A DNA stretch of 64,000 bases, from NCBI GenBank assembly GCA_030704615.1, contig CM060733.1, positions 18,166,001-18,230,000 on the forward strand. The letters are read 5' to 3'. The notes under the pieces were generated by a model. That model made no database searches and was not told the origin of the DNA. It saw only the letters and a program-made list of their open reading frames with translations. Both the position numbers and the translations under genes were made by a program. Below are positions 12,691-25,885 of this stretch, piece by piece (the first letter of the stretch is position 1; each line of letters opens with the position of its first letter). The DNA comes from Takakia lepidozioides (lineage: Eukaryota; Streptophyta; Takakiopsida; Takakiales; Takakiaceae).

Positions 12691-13517
12691 TTAACCCTTA
12701 AGTTCCCAAGCCCTTTTTTGACTTTTTACCAATTTTGGGTACCCAGCTGCAGTAAATTGCTCCTAGAAACCTACCAAAAATCATCCAGAGATTCCAGCCT
12801 TATAGAAATGGGCCCAGCTCATTTATGCATGACATACCAAAAAATGAGCCAAGTCCACCATGGAAATTGTGAGAGTTATAGCGTTGGCCCGGACCTCAAA
12901 TATCAGGTCCCAAAGAAAAAGTGAGAAAGAAATTGGTTTGACCAAATCAAAACCTAGCTTTATCCAATTTTGCTTGCCCCAAGACCCACCATTTCCAAAT
13001 CAATAGTGGAGTGGCTATGACCCCACTAAATTGCAGGTCCAACTGATTTTTCCACCTATGGTTGCTTTGCATGCAATTACATGGGGGTTGAAATCTCAAA
13101 ATTGACAACAGAAAATGTGCCTCCAAATGAAGTACTTTTTTTTCTATAAATTTTTTAAAAGCCAATGGTGGATGTGTGTATGTAATGCTCACACACCACA
13201 AGGTGAAGTGCTTTTTCCAAGATTGCTAATTTTCTGCCAAAAATGGCCTTTGGAGTGCAATCTGTTTTGGGCTTGTTTACTGCCACGTCAGCGGTCAACA
13301 AGCCCTTTTCAGGCCCCAAAACGTAAATGAGAGATCTAAGATATTTTTTGCAGGTCGTAGCTTTTTTTTTTTTTTTTTTTGTTGCATCATACTGGAGACA
13401 AATCCCTTGTCATTAAAGCTTCAGGAGTGGGCCCCATCAGATTAGATCTGCAAAAATTAGGTCGAACTGCAAATTCAAAGTGACCCGATTCAGGTCGCTT
13501 GGGACCTTAAGGGTTAA
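12691..13517. mobile_element. Non-autonomous terminal-inverted-repeat element (MITE-like)
   Basis: The ends TTAACCCTTAAGTTCCCAAG (12691-12710) and CTTGGGACCTTAAGGGTTAA (13498-13517) are inverted copies matching at 19 of 20 positions. The 827-bp interior has no long open frame and contains a poly-T tract near 13363-13380. No target-site duplication was obvious, so the superfamily is open. Confidence 0.7.
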
Positions 13518-14640
13518 AGCTCATTTTGTATAGGTACTGCAATTCCCCTAACCGTTTCTCTTACCTGATTTACTGCAGAGAAGTGTAAGGATAAAGAACT
13601 AACCGACTCAAATACGACGAACAAAACTGGACTGGGCAATGAAACCAACGTGGTCCGCGTAAGACACAATTCATGAGAAAGACTCAATGATGAAATTTAT
13701 AAGAATAAGGGAGTAATGATCAAGGCAGACGTAAAGTCTAAATTGTACCTCAAGACTTGCGTTGACAAGACTGAGGTGTAGCCAGTCTCGCCTCCTATAT
13801 ATATTAGCTACCTATGAACTTTCTTAGGGAATTTTTCCAACCGAAGGACGTTTCTTGATAAGCTTCTTCAACTAAGGAATGTTTCCTTAGAAACTTCATC
13901 ACCACTATGGAGCTCTCTAAAGGGTTCGGATTTCTAGAAGGTTATGGAAAGTATCGGAATATTTTGGAATGTATAGAAGGTTATGGAATGTTTTGGAATC
14001 TATAAGTTTCTAGAAGGTTCATGGATTTTGATAGATGCTTCTCAGCTATGTCTGAGATATCATCCCCTCCTCTAGCACCGAGTTCCTCGAGGAGCGGGAA
14101 TATTCTTGGACTTGCTTTACTAGAGTTGAAAGAAGTCCAAAATGATATTTTGATTTTTTCATAAAATGAAGAAGAATATGGTTGTCATGTGTGTTTTGTC
14201 CTTTGTCCTTAATAAAGTACGATAGAAGACCAATGAAAAAATGACATCTTTTTCATCAATCTGAAGTTCAATTTTTGGGCAACGTAATTTTCGACAAAAA
14301 AAAATCTATGGATAAAAAAAAAATGCAAACTATAGTCGAATAGATTAGACCAGCCTCGGTTTGAGACATACCATGTTTTCTGAAATTTGCAAATTTCTAC
14401 AGAATCTTCATCGAAGATTATTCCAAAAACGCATTGAAATTTGATGCGACTCACAGGGAAAAACAAGTGCGTATGAGACGAGAAGGCTAAACAAACATTT
14501 GATAGGTTGAAGCATGCTTTACAACATCCCTCATTCTTGTACATGCTTATCTATCCAAATCATTCTTCTTGGAAGCAGATACATCAGACTTTGCAATTAT
14601 ATTACGAATAAGAATAAGAATAAGAATTTTCGACTACCTC
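13518..14640. other. Repeat-derived, no gene seen
   Basis: AT-rich sequence with short imperfect repeats (several TCTAGAAGGTT / GGAATGTTTTGG variants near 13930-14020). Part may belong to the Ty3/gypsy remnant that follows. I see no supported coding region. Confidence 0.4.
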
Positions 14641-14689
14641 CGGAAGTAAGTCCAAAGTTTGTGTCTCCGTATACGTGGCCTTTTTCGCA

Positions 14690-15080
14690 ATTGAAATGTT
14701 ATGAATGAGGACATTTACGAGTTGGAGCTACCGGCGGAGAGCAAAATTCACCCATGTTTCATGTCTCATTTTTAAAAAACGCTACTTCAAGGATGAAGCG
14801 CGTCTAACTCGGCAATAAATTTTGCATCCGCCACATATGCTGCTGGATCATGAGAATGAACCCAAATATGAAATGGAGGCAATACTTAAGTGAAGGCGGA
14901 GCTGATATCAAGAGACAGAATATCTTGTAAAGTGGAGAGTGTACCACCAAATGGAGTCAAGTTGGGTATGTGCCTCAAAAATGAGAAACGCATCCAAGGT
15001 GGTAACGGCCTTCGAATGACAACTTCATAAGCGGAAGAAACGTTGATAGGAATATCAACCTTAGATGGTGGGGGAGGAAA
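14690..15080 (+). mobile_element. Ty3/gypsy (chromovirus-type) integrase tail remnant
   Basis: Translated piecewise, the sequence gives ELELPAESKIHP, typical of the integrase C-terminus of Ty3/gypsy elements. It is followed after stops and shifts by EYLVKWRVYHQMESSW, which matches the chromodomain core. A purine tract (GGTGGGGGAGGAAA) ends at 15080 and the next bases are TGTATG, consistent with a polypurine tract and 3' LTR start. No intact frame remains. Confidence 0.6.
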
Positions 15081-15935
15081 TGTATGTTTCGTTCAACTTA
15101 ACTAGTTCAGGAATAGTACGATTTTAAGGATTTGTGTTGTGCAAATTATTTTATAAAAATGAACCATTTCCAAATAATGTGTTTTGTATTTGTTTGACAT
15201 GGTGATGCATGGCGTGGTTGGCTACTATATAAGATGCATGCGAGAAGGAGGGATAAATTGGACAAGTCAGGTGAGTTCTGAACTCCAGCCACCTTACCAA
15301 TACTCCCCCACCATCTTCCTCATTTGCTCTACTATGAAAATTCTACTTACGATAATAGCATTATATACGTATTACATATAATATCATATCTTGGACTTTG
15401 TAAAGTTTTTTTTCCTCCCGCTACTAAACCTATAATGGAAATGATACTTGAATGATACCAGTATTGATATATGAGACCAGCTGGTATGGTGACCATGATA
15501 TTTTAGTACTCATACCATTATTTAAACAAAATACATCTGCCATTATATGTATCAGACTGATATAAATTATTTGTGAAACCTTTGGTACTCATACGAGTCT
15601 GTAATATGTCCTAAGCATGATACCAAACCAACACAGGCATACATGAGGATTTTTATTATTTATTTATGCCCCTCAAAATTCACTGACAGCAATATACCCT
15701 GACCCAGAGGGTAAATATAACTTTGAAAATACAGTATACTCAGACCCGGAAGATGGTAGACTCCACACTGGAAAAAACCGTGGTCAGCCATCACTCCATA
15801 TCAAGCAGCATAAAATTGGTTCATGAAATAGAACATAGTAGACTCCACTTTGGAAGAAACTGTGGTCAGCCCTCCACCCCAGCATCACAAGGTAGTAAAT
15901 AACTTGTGAGGTCCAGTAGATTGTGGGGAGAAGAA
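15081..15935. other. Probable 3' LTR remnant and AT-rich spacer
   Basis: From 15081 the sequence could be the LTR of the preceding remnant, with a TATA-like ACTATATAAG at about 15223. From 15430 there are short repeats around GATACCAGTATTGATAT, also seen near 23850. The end of the stretch is the 3' flank of the carboxypeptidase gene. Confidence 0.35.
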
Positions 15936-18900
15936 TCACAATGGTTGTGACTGAATAGCAGATTGCCCAGTTATCATTGCCAGCATCTTTAGTGCCATGC
16001 AGGGGTTGTCAGACGGCACCTGCCAAATCCACATATTCCACCTCCTTGTTACTAATAGTTCAAGTTCCATATCCCATTTCAGCTTCCATAACTGATCACC
16101 TCGACATTTCACTTGTAACATCCTAACATAACTTCCTGCAAATATAGAACCCTGGATGGACTCATCTCCAATTCGAACCATCATTTTCAACAAATGGTGA
16201 CATGACTGTTGAGGAAATGGATCCAGGGTCTAGTGACTCTTCCCATTCACCACCAATCTTCCAAACCTTTGTGGAGGGTGACGTTGTTGTTAATAATCAC
16301 CTAGTTCTTCAACCACCATATTAGTGCCTTACTTCATTTGGAGTAAAAATTCTGATGTGTCAGATCTAATACATTTGGACAAAACCTAGCTGACTCCAGT
16401 CTTTGACCAGGTGCATGATAGGGAGGTTACCATGTGACCAGCACTCATGATCCAATAGAATGCAAGATTCTTGTGTTTCTTTACAAATGCTGCTGTCTCG
16501 CCGCCTTTGTCACAATAAAAAGGGGAGCGCTTGGCAGAGTTGTATGCTGCCAGCTCCGGCCACCTGCATCCAAAACCCATTAGCTTCAGATGCAATTAGT
16601 ACATATACATGTGTACACACCACACTACAAACTGCAACCTGTGTAACAACATTGAAGCACAGAGATAAGACCTACAAAAATAAGAAACAGACATATCCAT
16701 GGACCATTGCCAGACAAAGAGAGAAAGGAATCACCCATATAGCCTCCACAGGGTGCCCCAACAGGTATAGAGACAGAGATGATGGGCGCATATAGCTGAG
16801 GCAGACATGATCCATTGAGACTAGGGTTGCGAGTCTCTCAAACTATCTACTGAACACGTGGGGGAGAACCTAAGCCTTGATAAAATTCACTGGTCAAAAT
16901 TCACAGTGGCTAGCGTTTTCTGTTGATTAACATACTTAGCTACCACTTCCTCAACATCGGCCATGGCCCATCGATGAGTGCTACCCAAGCATATCAACCT
17001 CATGGAGAGGTTGTGAAGTTTTTAACCATCAGAGATTGAACTCCCTACAACTGCCTTGGTGCTTGCCCACAGTAAATGACAATTCCATCTAGGGTTTTCT
17101 AGAATTTTGATCTGAAGGCTACAATTGTCTGTCAATTCAAAATATTAATCAGCCTGCTGCTATCATGTATATACGTAAATGCAGAGTAAACTCGAAATCA
17201 CATTTGAGAGGTAACCAAATACCAGAGAGATAAGACTGTATAACCCAAGATCTGACTCCTGGGCTGCAATTGCGCTGCCAGTCCCCGACAGACCAAGAGG
17301 CAGAAAGAGTGATGAAAGGCCCTCAGTTACACCCAATAATGAGAGAGGTAGCAATACTAGTACTTGCGAACCCAAAGTCGAGAGTAGCAAGGAATTCCCA
17401 GCTTGATAATGACATCTCTGAAAGTGTCCCCCTTCTACCATACAAACAGCAGAGAAGGAATTTGAGCCACAGGCCAATTAGTGTCTCATCTCCACTGAAG
17501 TCCGCCTGAAAAACGCAATATAAAGTAAGATGGCTGCTTACTTGAGTTTTTGAATCCAAGCCTCCGTGCCTGTGGTGCAACAGATCAGGTCCAGCTGCAA
17601 GTAGCACATGATAATTGTCAAATGTGGTTTAAGTCATGGGACACACCTTAAAGAGGGGGAGGATACGACACCAACTCTTTGGTCGCTCCTCCTTGCAGAG
17701 GAGACTACACATTGGTGCCAAACTGTTGTACCCTTCCCAAGTAATAGATACAATCTAAGATAAACCTCCCTTCGTTGAACAAGCGGTGAAGAACGTGGCT
17801 TCAGAGATGGATGAAAAGGTAACCATGCAAGAATGTGAGAATTATGAGGTGACATAAGTGCGTAATTTTATGGATTTGGAGGAGCGATTACATGACCTGC
17901 CGCTTGTCTTGATCCCATTGCAGTGGAACCAATGGAACAGTGTCATTTTAGGTCCTACTGACAGAACTGTTGTATGACTCTTGTAGGTCTTCTGAGAAAC
18001 AATCCCCTTTGTGGTCCTATGCTCGGGCATCATTTAGAATGGGGTGGACAATATCATCCTACCCACTTCACTTTCGAGAACTGAAGTGCTTTGTAAAATA
18101 CACATGGCCGGTTTTACAGCCTGCAAAGAAAAAGTACATCTGTGAATGACCATATACCATCCAGGCACAACACTAGACTGCCAAGATCACCTAGCTTAAG
18201 AACAAAGGCACATGTGGATCATGATTTGAGCAACTTAAGAGAGTGAACTTACTTGACCACTGTAGATGGTTACATTCACACCAGCTGTCAACAGTTCATC
18301 AACCTGCAGAGACCGAACCCATGATCAAGCTGAAACTGGATGCTTTAATACACAACGAATTTTATCCTTCCTATAGGCAAGAAAACAAGCATCGTTCTGA
18401 AAGACCCTGGGATTCAACCACATAAGGTCATTAACTGCTTGAATGGCACGCATTCTCAAGGCACAGAATATAATTTATGGTGTACACAAATCTTCCAGTA
18501 CTCACCTTCTGCACGGTATCCTTCATGAAATCGCCAGCAAGGGCTTCAAATACAACATTTGACGACTCCGACCAGCTGTCACATTCCAAACATTATCAAC
18601 TCCTGTTATCGCTAAGCACCTTGAATATTTGAACTGGGTTTAGTTTAGATCTGGAATATAAAGACAGCCTCATTGCTCAATACTACTTTAGCCTCACTAA
18701 GCTTTACAAGCCCCACCTAACGTTCATAGGAATGATGCCCAGCTTTTCACGAATAGGCCCGTTCATCACTTGTGCCAAGTCTTCCGATTCAGTAACCTGA
18801 AGCTGCCGAGCAGCCAACCTGGCCAGCCCTGGTGCACCCAAAGATGAACTCGAACTTGTGTCATGCCGCAGTAAGTTGTAAAAATCCTGCACAACATTCC

Positions 18901-21900
18901 AGAAATGAACAAATGAGACAAAATTTCCAGAGACCATTCTAACCTCCCTGTACAATGCATCTTATGGAGAATCCATGAATCATCCACACATGAACTTACC
19001 ACATTGTCTGTAAGGTCCATCACAGCCTCCTCCATATCCCCCCAGATCAGAGTAGCATTCACAAAGTTCTGTTTCTCCAATTCTGTTCCTGCTGCTGTTG
19101 CAAACCTGGTCACAATTACAGTCTGGTCAATGTCACTATGCATTAAGTCAATGCAGTCTCTTTAAACTTTGCAGCCTTAGTGACAACTCCTGAGCAAACC
19201 AAGGTGGTCAAAGCATGCTCACACCTGGCTACCATACGGCATTGCGCATATTCTCTAGATAAAAAATGAGTCCAGCATACCTGTTAACAATCTCAAAACC
19301 TGTCTCATCAATCAGGGAAAACGACTTCAATAGAGGACCCCAAGCAAACTGCACCACAAGCGAGACGCGTTACAGCATCTTTTTGTGAATTTGGGCAGAC
19401 CCAAGACCGTTTGCTGTATTTCAAGCTAAAAGAACATTCTCATTCTTCCATTTTCTCACGTCTTTTAAGTCTCCTTGGCCTTGGGGTGCATCTTAGATTC
19501 TTGTTCTCATTCATTCTCATCGACCACTCAATGTGACCTTGGACTATGAGGTGCCCCTTAGGACAGTCCCTGAAGGATGGTAGCCATCCTGGAGTAATCA
19601 TGGGGGTTTCAGTGCATCGGGGTATATGAGACTCTGGCCTGAACTTGCCACAGCCTCGCACAGACACCCGAGGACCCTCCGATTGATTTATCAACTTACA
19701 GTGACATCAAACCTAAACGCATGAGGTTGATTCCAGCACTCACTCCTTGGGCCCCTAGCTTGAACAGATGTGACAATATGGCTGTTGCTACACCACCAGC
19801 CACAGTGTTGACGAAAAAACACACACTACAGGCTAGAAGAACAACCTGTGAGGTTTGATTCCTCCTCTCATTCCTTGGGCCTCTGGCTGGAACAGATGCG
19901 ACACGTGCCTGTTGTTGCAATATCGGCTACAGTGTTGAGGAAAACTTGCACACTACAAGCTAGAAAGAACAATCTGCCATAAGCGAACCTAAGTTCCAAA
20001 AGTAGAGCTGCTGAAGATGCAGGTCAGAAGCAACAGGTCTAGGACCATACATACCAGGAAATCAATTGGTGAAATCCATGTGTCTCCGAGTGCAACCCCT
20101 GCCAATCATCAAGGATATTTCAATACAGGCAAAGGCCTCTAGTCATTGCAGAGAGTTTCTTCTTCTGCTATTGATGATGCTCCCTTGAGCTTGCCCCTCG
20201 AACTTTTGAAGTACAGAGCTGCTCTGTTGCAATCTATAAGCTGGCATTTGAGTTTGGCTCTTCACTTTGTTGTTGTGGGTATCTGTGTGGACTTCAGAAC
20301 ATCTATTCTCAAGCTCTATGACTCTCGATTAACAAGAGCAGTGCGGGCTCTATAAAATGCTGATCAGACAATCACTAAATGACTCATCTGATATCCTGGG
20401 GACTAGACTCTGGATGCTGAAGTATTTGATAGTTGTACGGTCCTTGCTTACTTCCTTTCTGGCAAATTCAAGACACAACCGAATGCCTTGCCAAATGCAG
20501 ATGAAGCCCAATCAATTTGATGCTTCTTCACCATGCTGAATTTCATTCTATTTTTAGCATTTTTGCAATACCGTCCATGTTGGGTGAGGTATCCAGCTGA
20601 GGTCTGGGTTTGGAAGTCAAATGGTGTTTGATGAAGATTAGAATCATTAACCTGATTCTCACTTCAGCTTGTGAAGGCACAACAAACACTTTGCAGATGA
20701 GTGTGTGCCTGTAGACACACAGCCCGAAAGTATCAACTCAAATGCCAAAGCAAAGCAATTGCCAACGATACAGAGATCCTTCTAGATTTCATATCTTTTA
20801 GTGCAAAAAAGAGGCTGCCCAAGAAAGTTAATACCTTGGAAGTTGGAGGCCAGTGCACCTGAGGCTAGTGCAACCCCCAGTTCACTAGCATATTTGCCTC
20901 CATATGATTCAGCTACAATATACAAAGGAGCATTTTGAAGTGCTGCATGAGCCTTGAAGAAGATCGTGAGGAAGGATACTAGATCATCTGTGACCTCCTT
21001 GTTATTCGTGGTAAGAAGTATAGTGTTGTCCACATAACTGAAACCTGACCCAACCAGTAAGTCCAATACACATCACCAACGTGCAATGTACCTGGAAATC
21101 CTATAGCATGTAAGGAGCAAAACATTTTTTGGCCACTTAAGAGCCCAACACTTGGTTGTCTATCTTTGTAAATCCTAGCCACAGGAAGTACTACGGCTAA
21201 ATAAAGTGAAAATGGACCATTCTCCCAAGCCCTTAACAAGAAACAATGTAGACAGACCCTCCTCCAAAGTCTAGCACCTCACCTGTGCCAACAGGGTTAT
21301 CCTGAATGATCCAGTGCACAACAGAACCACCATGTCACCAAAACTTCAGAATGGTAGTCTCTCCACTTCATTCATATCTCATCCAGAGCTCCCTTTAAAG
21401 GACCTTTGCCTACCACCCAGTTGTCACACCTAATAAGATAGAAAGAGTGAAGAAGAGAATGACTGTCACAGATTATCAAATGAACAGCAGTATACAAACT
21501 CCCGTGCTGGGAGAGAAGGTAACAGAAACTACCACAAAGAGTAAGTGTGCCACTTTCAGCCAGGTGCTCTCTCGCGGCTGCAAGTCAATCGAAAGAGGGC
21601 CCACTTCTTGAAAATTCCCAAAGCCAGCACCTGATGCCCCCTGCAACATTTCTAATAAGTTTTAAATTGAGAGCATATCCTCCTGTGCATTATTCCAATT
21701 TTTTGCAGAATATCTATGTTGCTCATCAGAAATAGTGGCTGCCCTCCTCATTGCTGGGGAAACACATGGAGTCAATCGGGTGGGGGGGGGTCGGTCTGGG
21801 CTGTGTTTCTTCGCTTATTATTCAAGGAAGAGGCTCCAAGTGGGAAGGAATTAGAATGGACAGACCTAGCTTGTTGAGGGACTTACCTATGTACACTTGT

Positions 21901-23399
21901 GTATAATTAAGGTGGTAAATGAGTGGATCAAACAAATTAAAATGCAAGACTAATGGCTCTGATGCGAAGTTTGGAAGGACAACTGACCGGGCCACCCTGA
22001 AGCCATAAGACCAAGGGCACATTGTCCTTTGAGAGCAGGTTAGAGTAGTACAACCACCAGAACATGTGAGCTCCTGCACAACTCCCACCCAACACATATC
22101 ATGGCCAATGATGAGAGAACATTGCATTCTGGAATTGGGACAATAGTAAATACAGTAAACACATTTTCAGCTTCATCTGGACCTTTCCATTGCATGGCTT
22201 ACCAGATTCCAAAGATATCCCCTAAAAATTTAGGAAGGACTTTTTCTGCCTACCTCAATCACTCTGCTTCACAAATGATATCTTCCTCCCACTCTTTTCC
22301 TTCCCCCAGCATCCACAGCATTTGGGAACTTATCAGTGTCTTCACATGGCTTAGTCAGTGTCTGCTGGGTAAGACAGTCGAAATTCCACATAACTGAGAG
22401 AAAGGACAAAATGTCTTGGGCTCATTAAAGGCCAATGCACATTCATGTCCACACTATCGAGATCAGTTTAGGTCGCCATACCCTACAAACTAAAGCATTC
22501 ACTTCGCCAAAATTATGGGTGCATATATCCGTCAAGTGTCCCCAACTAGCCGTCAACCACACCTCGTCATGAAGGATAGCTCTAGGCACGATGGATGTCC
22601 AGAATACTTCCTGAAAAGTGCTAAAGGGATTTGCTCTGAAACCTTCCAGGTCCTCAGGATGGGCAGGAGCCAGCCACAAATGCAGACCTGATCATGCTAA
22701 CCTTAACTGGCTCTAACTTGATGTATGAGCTGGATTGATCATGTTCCACAGCCGAGGGTAACACATCAAGCACATGGAAGTGTTCGAATTTCGCATGTAG
22801 TAATTGGAGGAAAGACTTCAGTAACCCTGGAAGTTAAGCTACTTTTAACAATACATTAACACTCTTCTGTGAGGCAACTTGCTACATTTCGTAATCCAAG
22901 TTAGCGTCTAAATACCACCATTTCTTGTCCATAATTACAACTAAGACCTCGAACCTCCCTACCAACATGTATTCACAACCCTACATCCATGTCCCCCTTT
23001 GCGCGGTGCGACATACAATTTCCTGCCTATCGCTGCATGGTGAAAGTGTCGGATTATAAATTTGAGCACACGGTTGCCATAGCCACAGGAAGCTGATGCA
23101 TGTGACCGAAGTCCTTGTGACCTGGATCGACAGCACGAGTGATCCAGAAAGCTCTAAATTCAGTCACATAAAATACAAGAAGTAGAAATGCAAAAGCCCC
23201 AGAAGATGGAAAATGCATTCTCCTAACAGAGCATCCATCCAGCAAAATGACCGAGGCTGTGAATACCAGGGCGAACATCTGTGTAGCCCCACTCCTCAGC
23301 GCCATCAGATGTTGCAGCGCTACTGTCGCAGAATGCAGCCGCAGGAAAATGCAGCAGCAGCAAAGGCAATATAACAAGCAAGCGCGTAAGCATAGCCAT
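15936..23399 (-). CDS. SCPL51: Serine carboxypeptidase-like protein, SCPL51/SCPEP1 type
   Basis: Fourteen exons join in one frame, all with GT-AG sites: 23399-23267, 22073-21988, 21640-21533, 21301-21283, 21044-20835, 20098-20055, 19348-19281, 19105-19000, 18886-18717, 18575-18506, 18303-18253, 17594-17542, 16563-16431, 16019-15936, giving 444 aa (family about 460). Residues 1-23 form a hydrophobic signal peptide. Next come EEWGYTDVRPG, HMFWWLYYS and LWLQGGPGASG (oxyanion region). The catalytic serine is in VAESYGGK, the aspartate in SGQLDLICC and the histidine in MSAGHMVPSD. The family is the S10 carboxypeptidases, secreted or vacuolar enzymes that trim C-terminal residues or act as acyltransferases. 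The AESYGG form and gene-wide similarity point to the SCPL51/SCPEP1 branch. One exon is only 19 nt. Large introns hold repeats but no intact mobile element. The alternative start is the ATG at 23393. Confidence 0.93.
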
Positions 23400-23499
23400 T
23401 GAATTGGCAGGATCTGAGCGCAAGCTTGCCGCAATCGCTCCCTCTCTTCCTCGGCTCACGTGCCACTTTTCTATCCGGAACAATCAGGTGGCAACTCAC

Positions 23500-24110
23500 T
23501 CTTCAAACGTATCACTCCATTTATTTTTAAAATATCGGCCCTGCCCCAGGCACGACTACGCAAAAGCAATCCAATAGATAGCCCTAGGGTTAGGAACCCT
23601 CCTCCTCGTGCGCAGCCTTGGCCAAAGTATTCTAAAGCTCATAACTTCCAATTTTTGTTTTGGTCTAATCCTGGACCGTTAGATACTAGGTCCAACCCGG
23701 GTATCAATACTGGTAGGTAATACCATACCCAATGGTAGGTAAGGTGGCCAATACCCCGGGCAATACCATACTAGGGCCAATACGCTCCTCGCTCCATATT
23801 GCGGTGTATATCACACCGTATCGTGATGAAGGATATTGCTATTGATACCAGTATTGCTGCGAGTCGAGCTATGTGTGGAGGGCAAGTGAATTATTCTGTT
23901 CAATTAAAAAGGCATGCAAACTTTTGGGTGGGTGTGGATCAGCGCTGAAATAGCTAAGGGAAGTTCTTTGCTTCAAATGTAAATTGGAGGTAAAGGAACT
24001 ATGCATGTCATTGAATGTTACATTGACTGGTGCACAGTTTGAGCACCGCCTCGGGCAATAATCACAATTCAAGTATGTTTGGGGGCTCAATTATGGGGTT
24101 TCTCCTTTTT
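23500..24110. other. Carboxypeptidase promoter side and repeat
   Basis: This is the upstream flank of the minus-strand carboxypeptidase gene. From about 23690 to 23860 it holds reiterated AATACCATAC / GGTAGGTAA words, with ATACCAGTATTG also present near 15455. No coding region is supported. Confidence 0.4.
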
Positions 24111-24120
24111 TTAAGTATAA

Positions 24121-24345
24121 ATGGTTATTGCGACGCCCCGGCGTCGAAGGGGGCGCCCCAACGTCGCACAGTTGCGCCGGGGCACCCCTTGCGATGCTAG
24201 GGCATCGCAACGCCCTAAAATATATATATATATTGCGACATCCCGGCGTCGCAAGCCAAAAAAAGCCATCGCAAGCCCCCGAGGCGACGCACCTTGCGCC
24301 TCGGGGGCTTGCGACGGCTGGGCAACGCAGCAGGGCCGTCTTTCC
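24121..24345. repeat. GC-rich nested palindromes
   Basis: Several strong inverted repeats sit in 225 bp. The best is 24270-24286 (CGCAAGCCCCCGAGGCG) against 24297-24313, a perfect 17-bp stem with a 10-base loop. Others include TTGCGACG...CGTCGAA at 24127 and TGCGATGCTAGGGCATCGCA near 24190. A short TA run lies at 24220. The flanking DNA is AT-rich, so this is a compositional island. Confidence 0.8.
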
Positions 24346-24511
24346 TCCTTCATACCACCTTGTGACGGTGTATGGTAGCATACAGATTCAATCACAAGTT
24401 GATAGATCCACGTTCAGTGACTACAATGGCACAACAGCATGCATGGTCAAGGCATGGTCACAGATATCAACACTTTGGAGCAACATGTATCACAAACCTG
24501 AATTGATAACT

Positions 24512-24710
24512 AACTGTTATCTGTTTTTGGATACTTTCATGTTGTCACATTGGCAGTATCATGTCAAAGTCACTCCAAACTATCAAAGGTTCACTCAACC
24601 AACTAACATGCAGAATTCAACATGGAAATTTAGGGTCAATTCTGATAAGAAAGAAAAATAGGGTAAAATGTGTTGAAGAAGGTGCCTTCATTAGCAGTGC
24701 CTGATTTATC
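24512..24710 (+). repeat. Direct repeat, left copy, bracketing PPR fragments
   Basis: About 190 bp beginning CTGTTTTTGGATACTTTCAT and ending TTAGCAGTGCCTGATTTAT. It is nearly identical to 27905-28092 in the same orientation. Confidence 0.8.
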
Positions 24711-24959
24711 AAATTCCACCGCTACTGCTGCAGCTTCCAGTTAACCATCTATCCATGCAGGTTGCTAGTAGCTATTGATCCACAGGGAATCATAGGAGCT
24801 TGAAGTCCGGCCCTCTTTGATGAATCTGGACCCACACTCTATCCATGCTCCTTCAGCTATCCATGCCTCTGCCAAAATCATGCATTCACCCTTGTCTTGC
24901 TGCTAGCAGCTGAGAATGAAAGCCTCGAATTGTTCTAGGAAACACCCAACTCAACTTAT

Positions 24960-25885
24960 CACACTAGTTCCTATGCTCAATTGCATCTTCTACTCTTTGT
25001 ACTCCAACAGGCATTCACCTTTTTGCCTAGATTGTCCCAACGTTGACTGGGGTCAGAAAAGTATTCACTACAACATAACGTTCCCAGGCTTGCACACGCA
25101 TTGCAAACACAAATAAATGTGATGCAATTGGGCTTCAACCCTTCGCGTAGCATTTGCTCATAGGTCTCCAAAGCATTCCTACCAACTCATGCTTGGTAGA
25201 TCTTGCCAACATTATATTCCACGTGATCAAAGATCGTTGAGGGATTCTGTTGAACACTTGGTGAGCATAGATGTACACCAGGGGAATGTTCAGAATGACA
25301 TCTGGTACAATACCAGCTTTAATAATGTCACCATGAACCTCTTTGACCATTCCCAGGGCTGCTAAGCTCGCATATGCATATTATAAACACAAATGAGCAT
25401 GACCTGGTCTGGCTTCATCCCTTCCCACATCATTTTCTCTTAGGTTTCCAAAGCTTTAATCACATACCCATGTTGCACATACCTTGCAATCATGGCACTC
25501 CAAAACACCACATCTCGTTCAGCCATATTGTCGAACTTTCCTTTCGCGTCAGGCTTGCTGCACCCCACATTTGGCATACATGTCCACCAGGGCAGAGTTC
25601 AGAATGACAACTAGTACAATTTCAACTTTAACGATGGCACTGTGGCCGAGAGTGACATCTAGTGATACATTTTCAGCTTTGACGATGTCACCATGGACCT
25701 TTGTGCCCTTTTTAGGGCTGCCAGGCTCACAATTTGTCGTAGATGTACACCAAGGGAATGTTCAGAATGAAATCTGGTATAATTCCAGCTTTGATAATGT
25801 CACCATGAACCTCTTTGCCCCTTCCCAGGGCCCTGGGGGGTGCACTCTTTATAAAATGTCTGTATCACGTGCGTTCGCAGCCTAA
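24960..25885 (-). pseudogene. PPR protein fragments, broken
   Basis: The minus strand carries scattered pentatricopeptide pieces in several frames, for example GLKPNCITFICVCNACASLG (near 25100) and AHQVFNRIPQRSLITWNIML (near 25220). PLS-type PPR proteins bind organelle RNA and guide editing. Here no frame covers more than about two repeats and stops are frequent, so this is a relic. No E or DYW domain is visible. Confidence 0.75.

Noticed and set aside
24128-24661. 177-codon plus-strand frame
   Set aside because: It runs through the palindromic GC island and then the direct repeat; no protein features.
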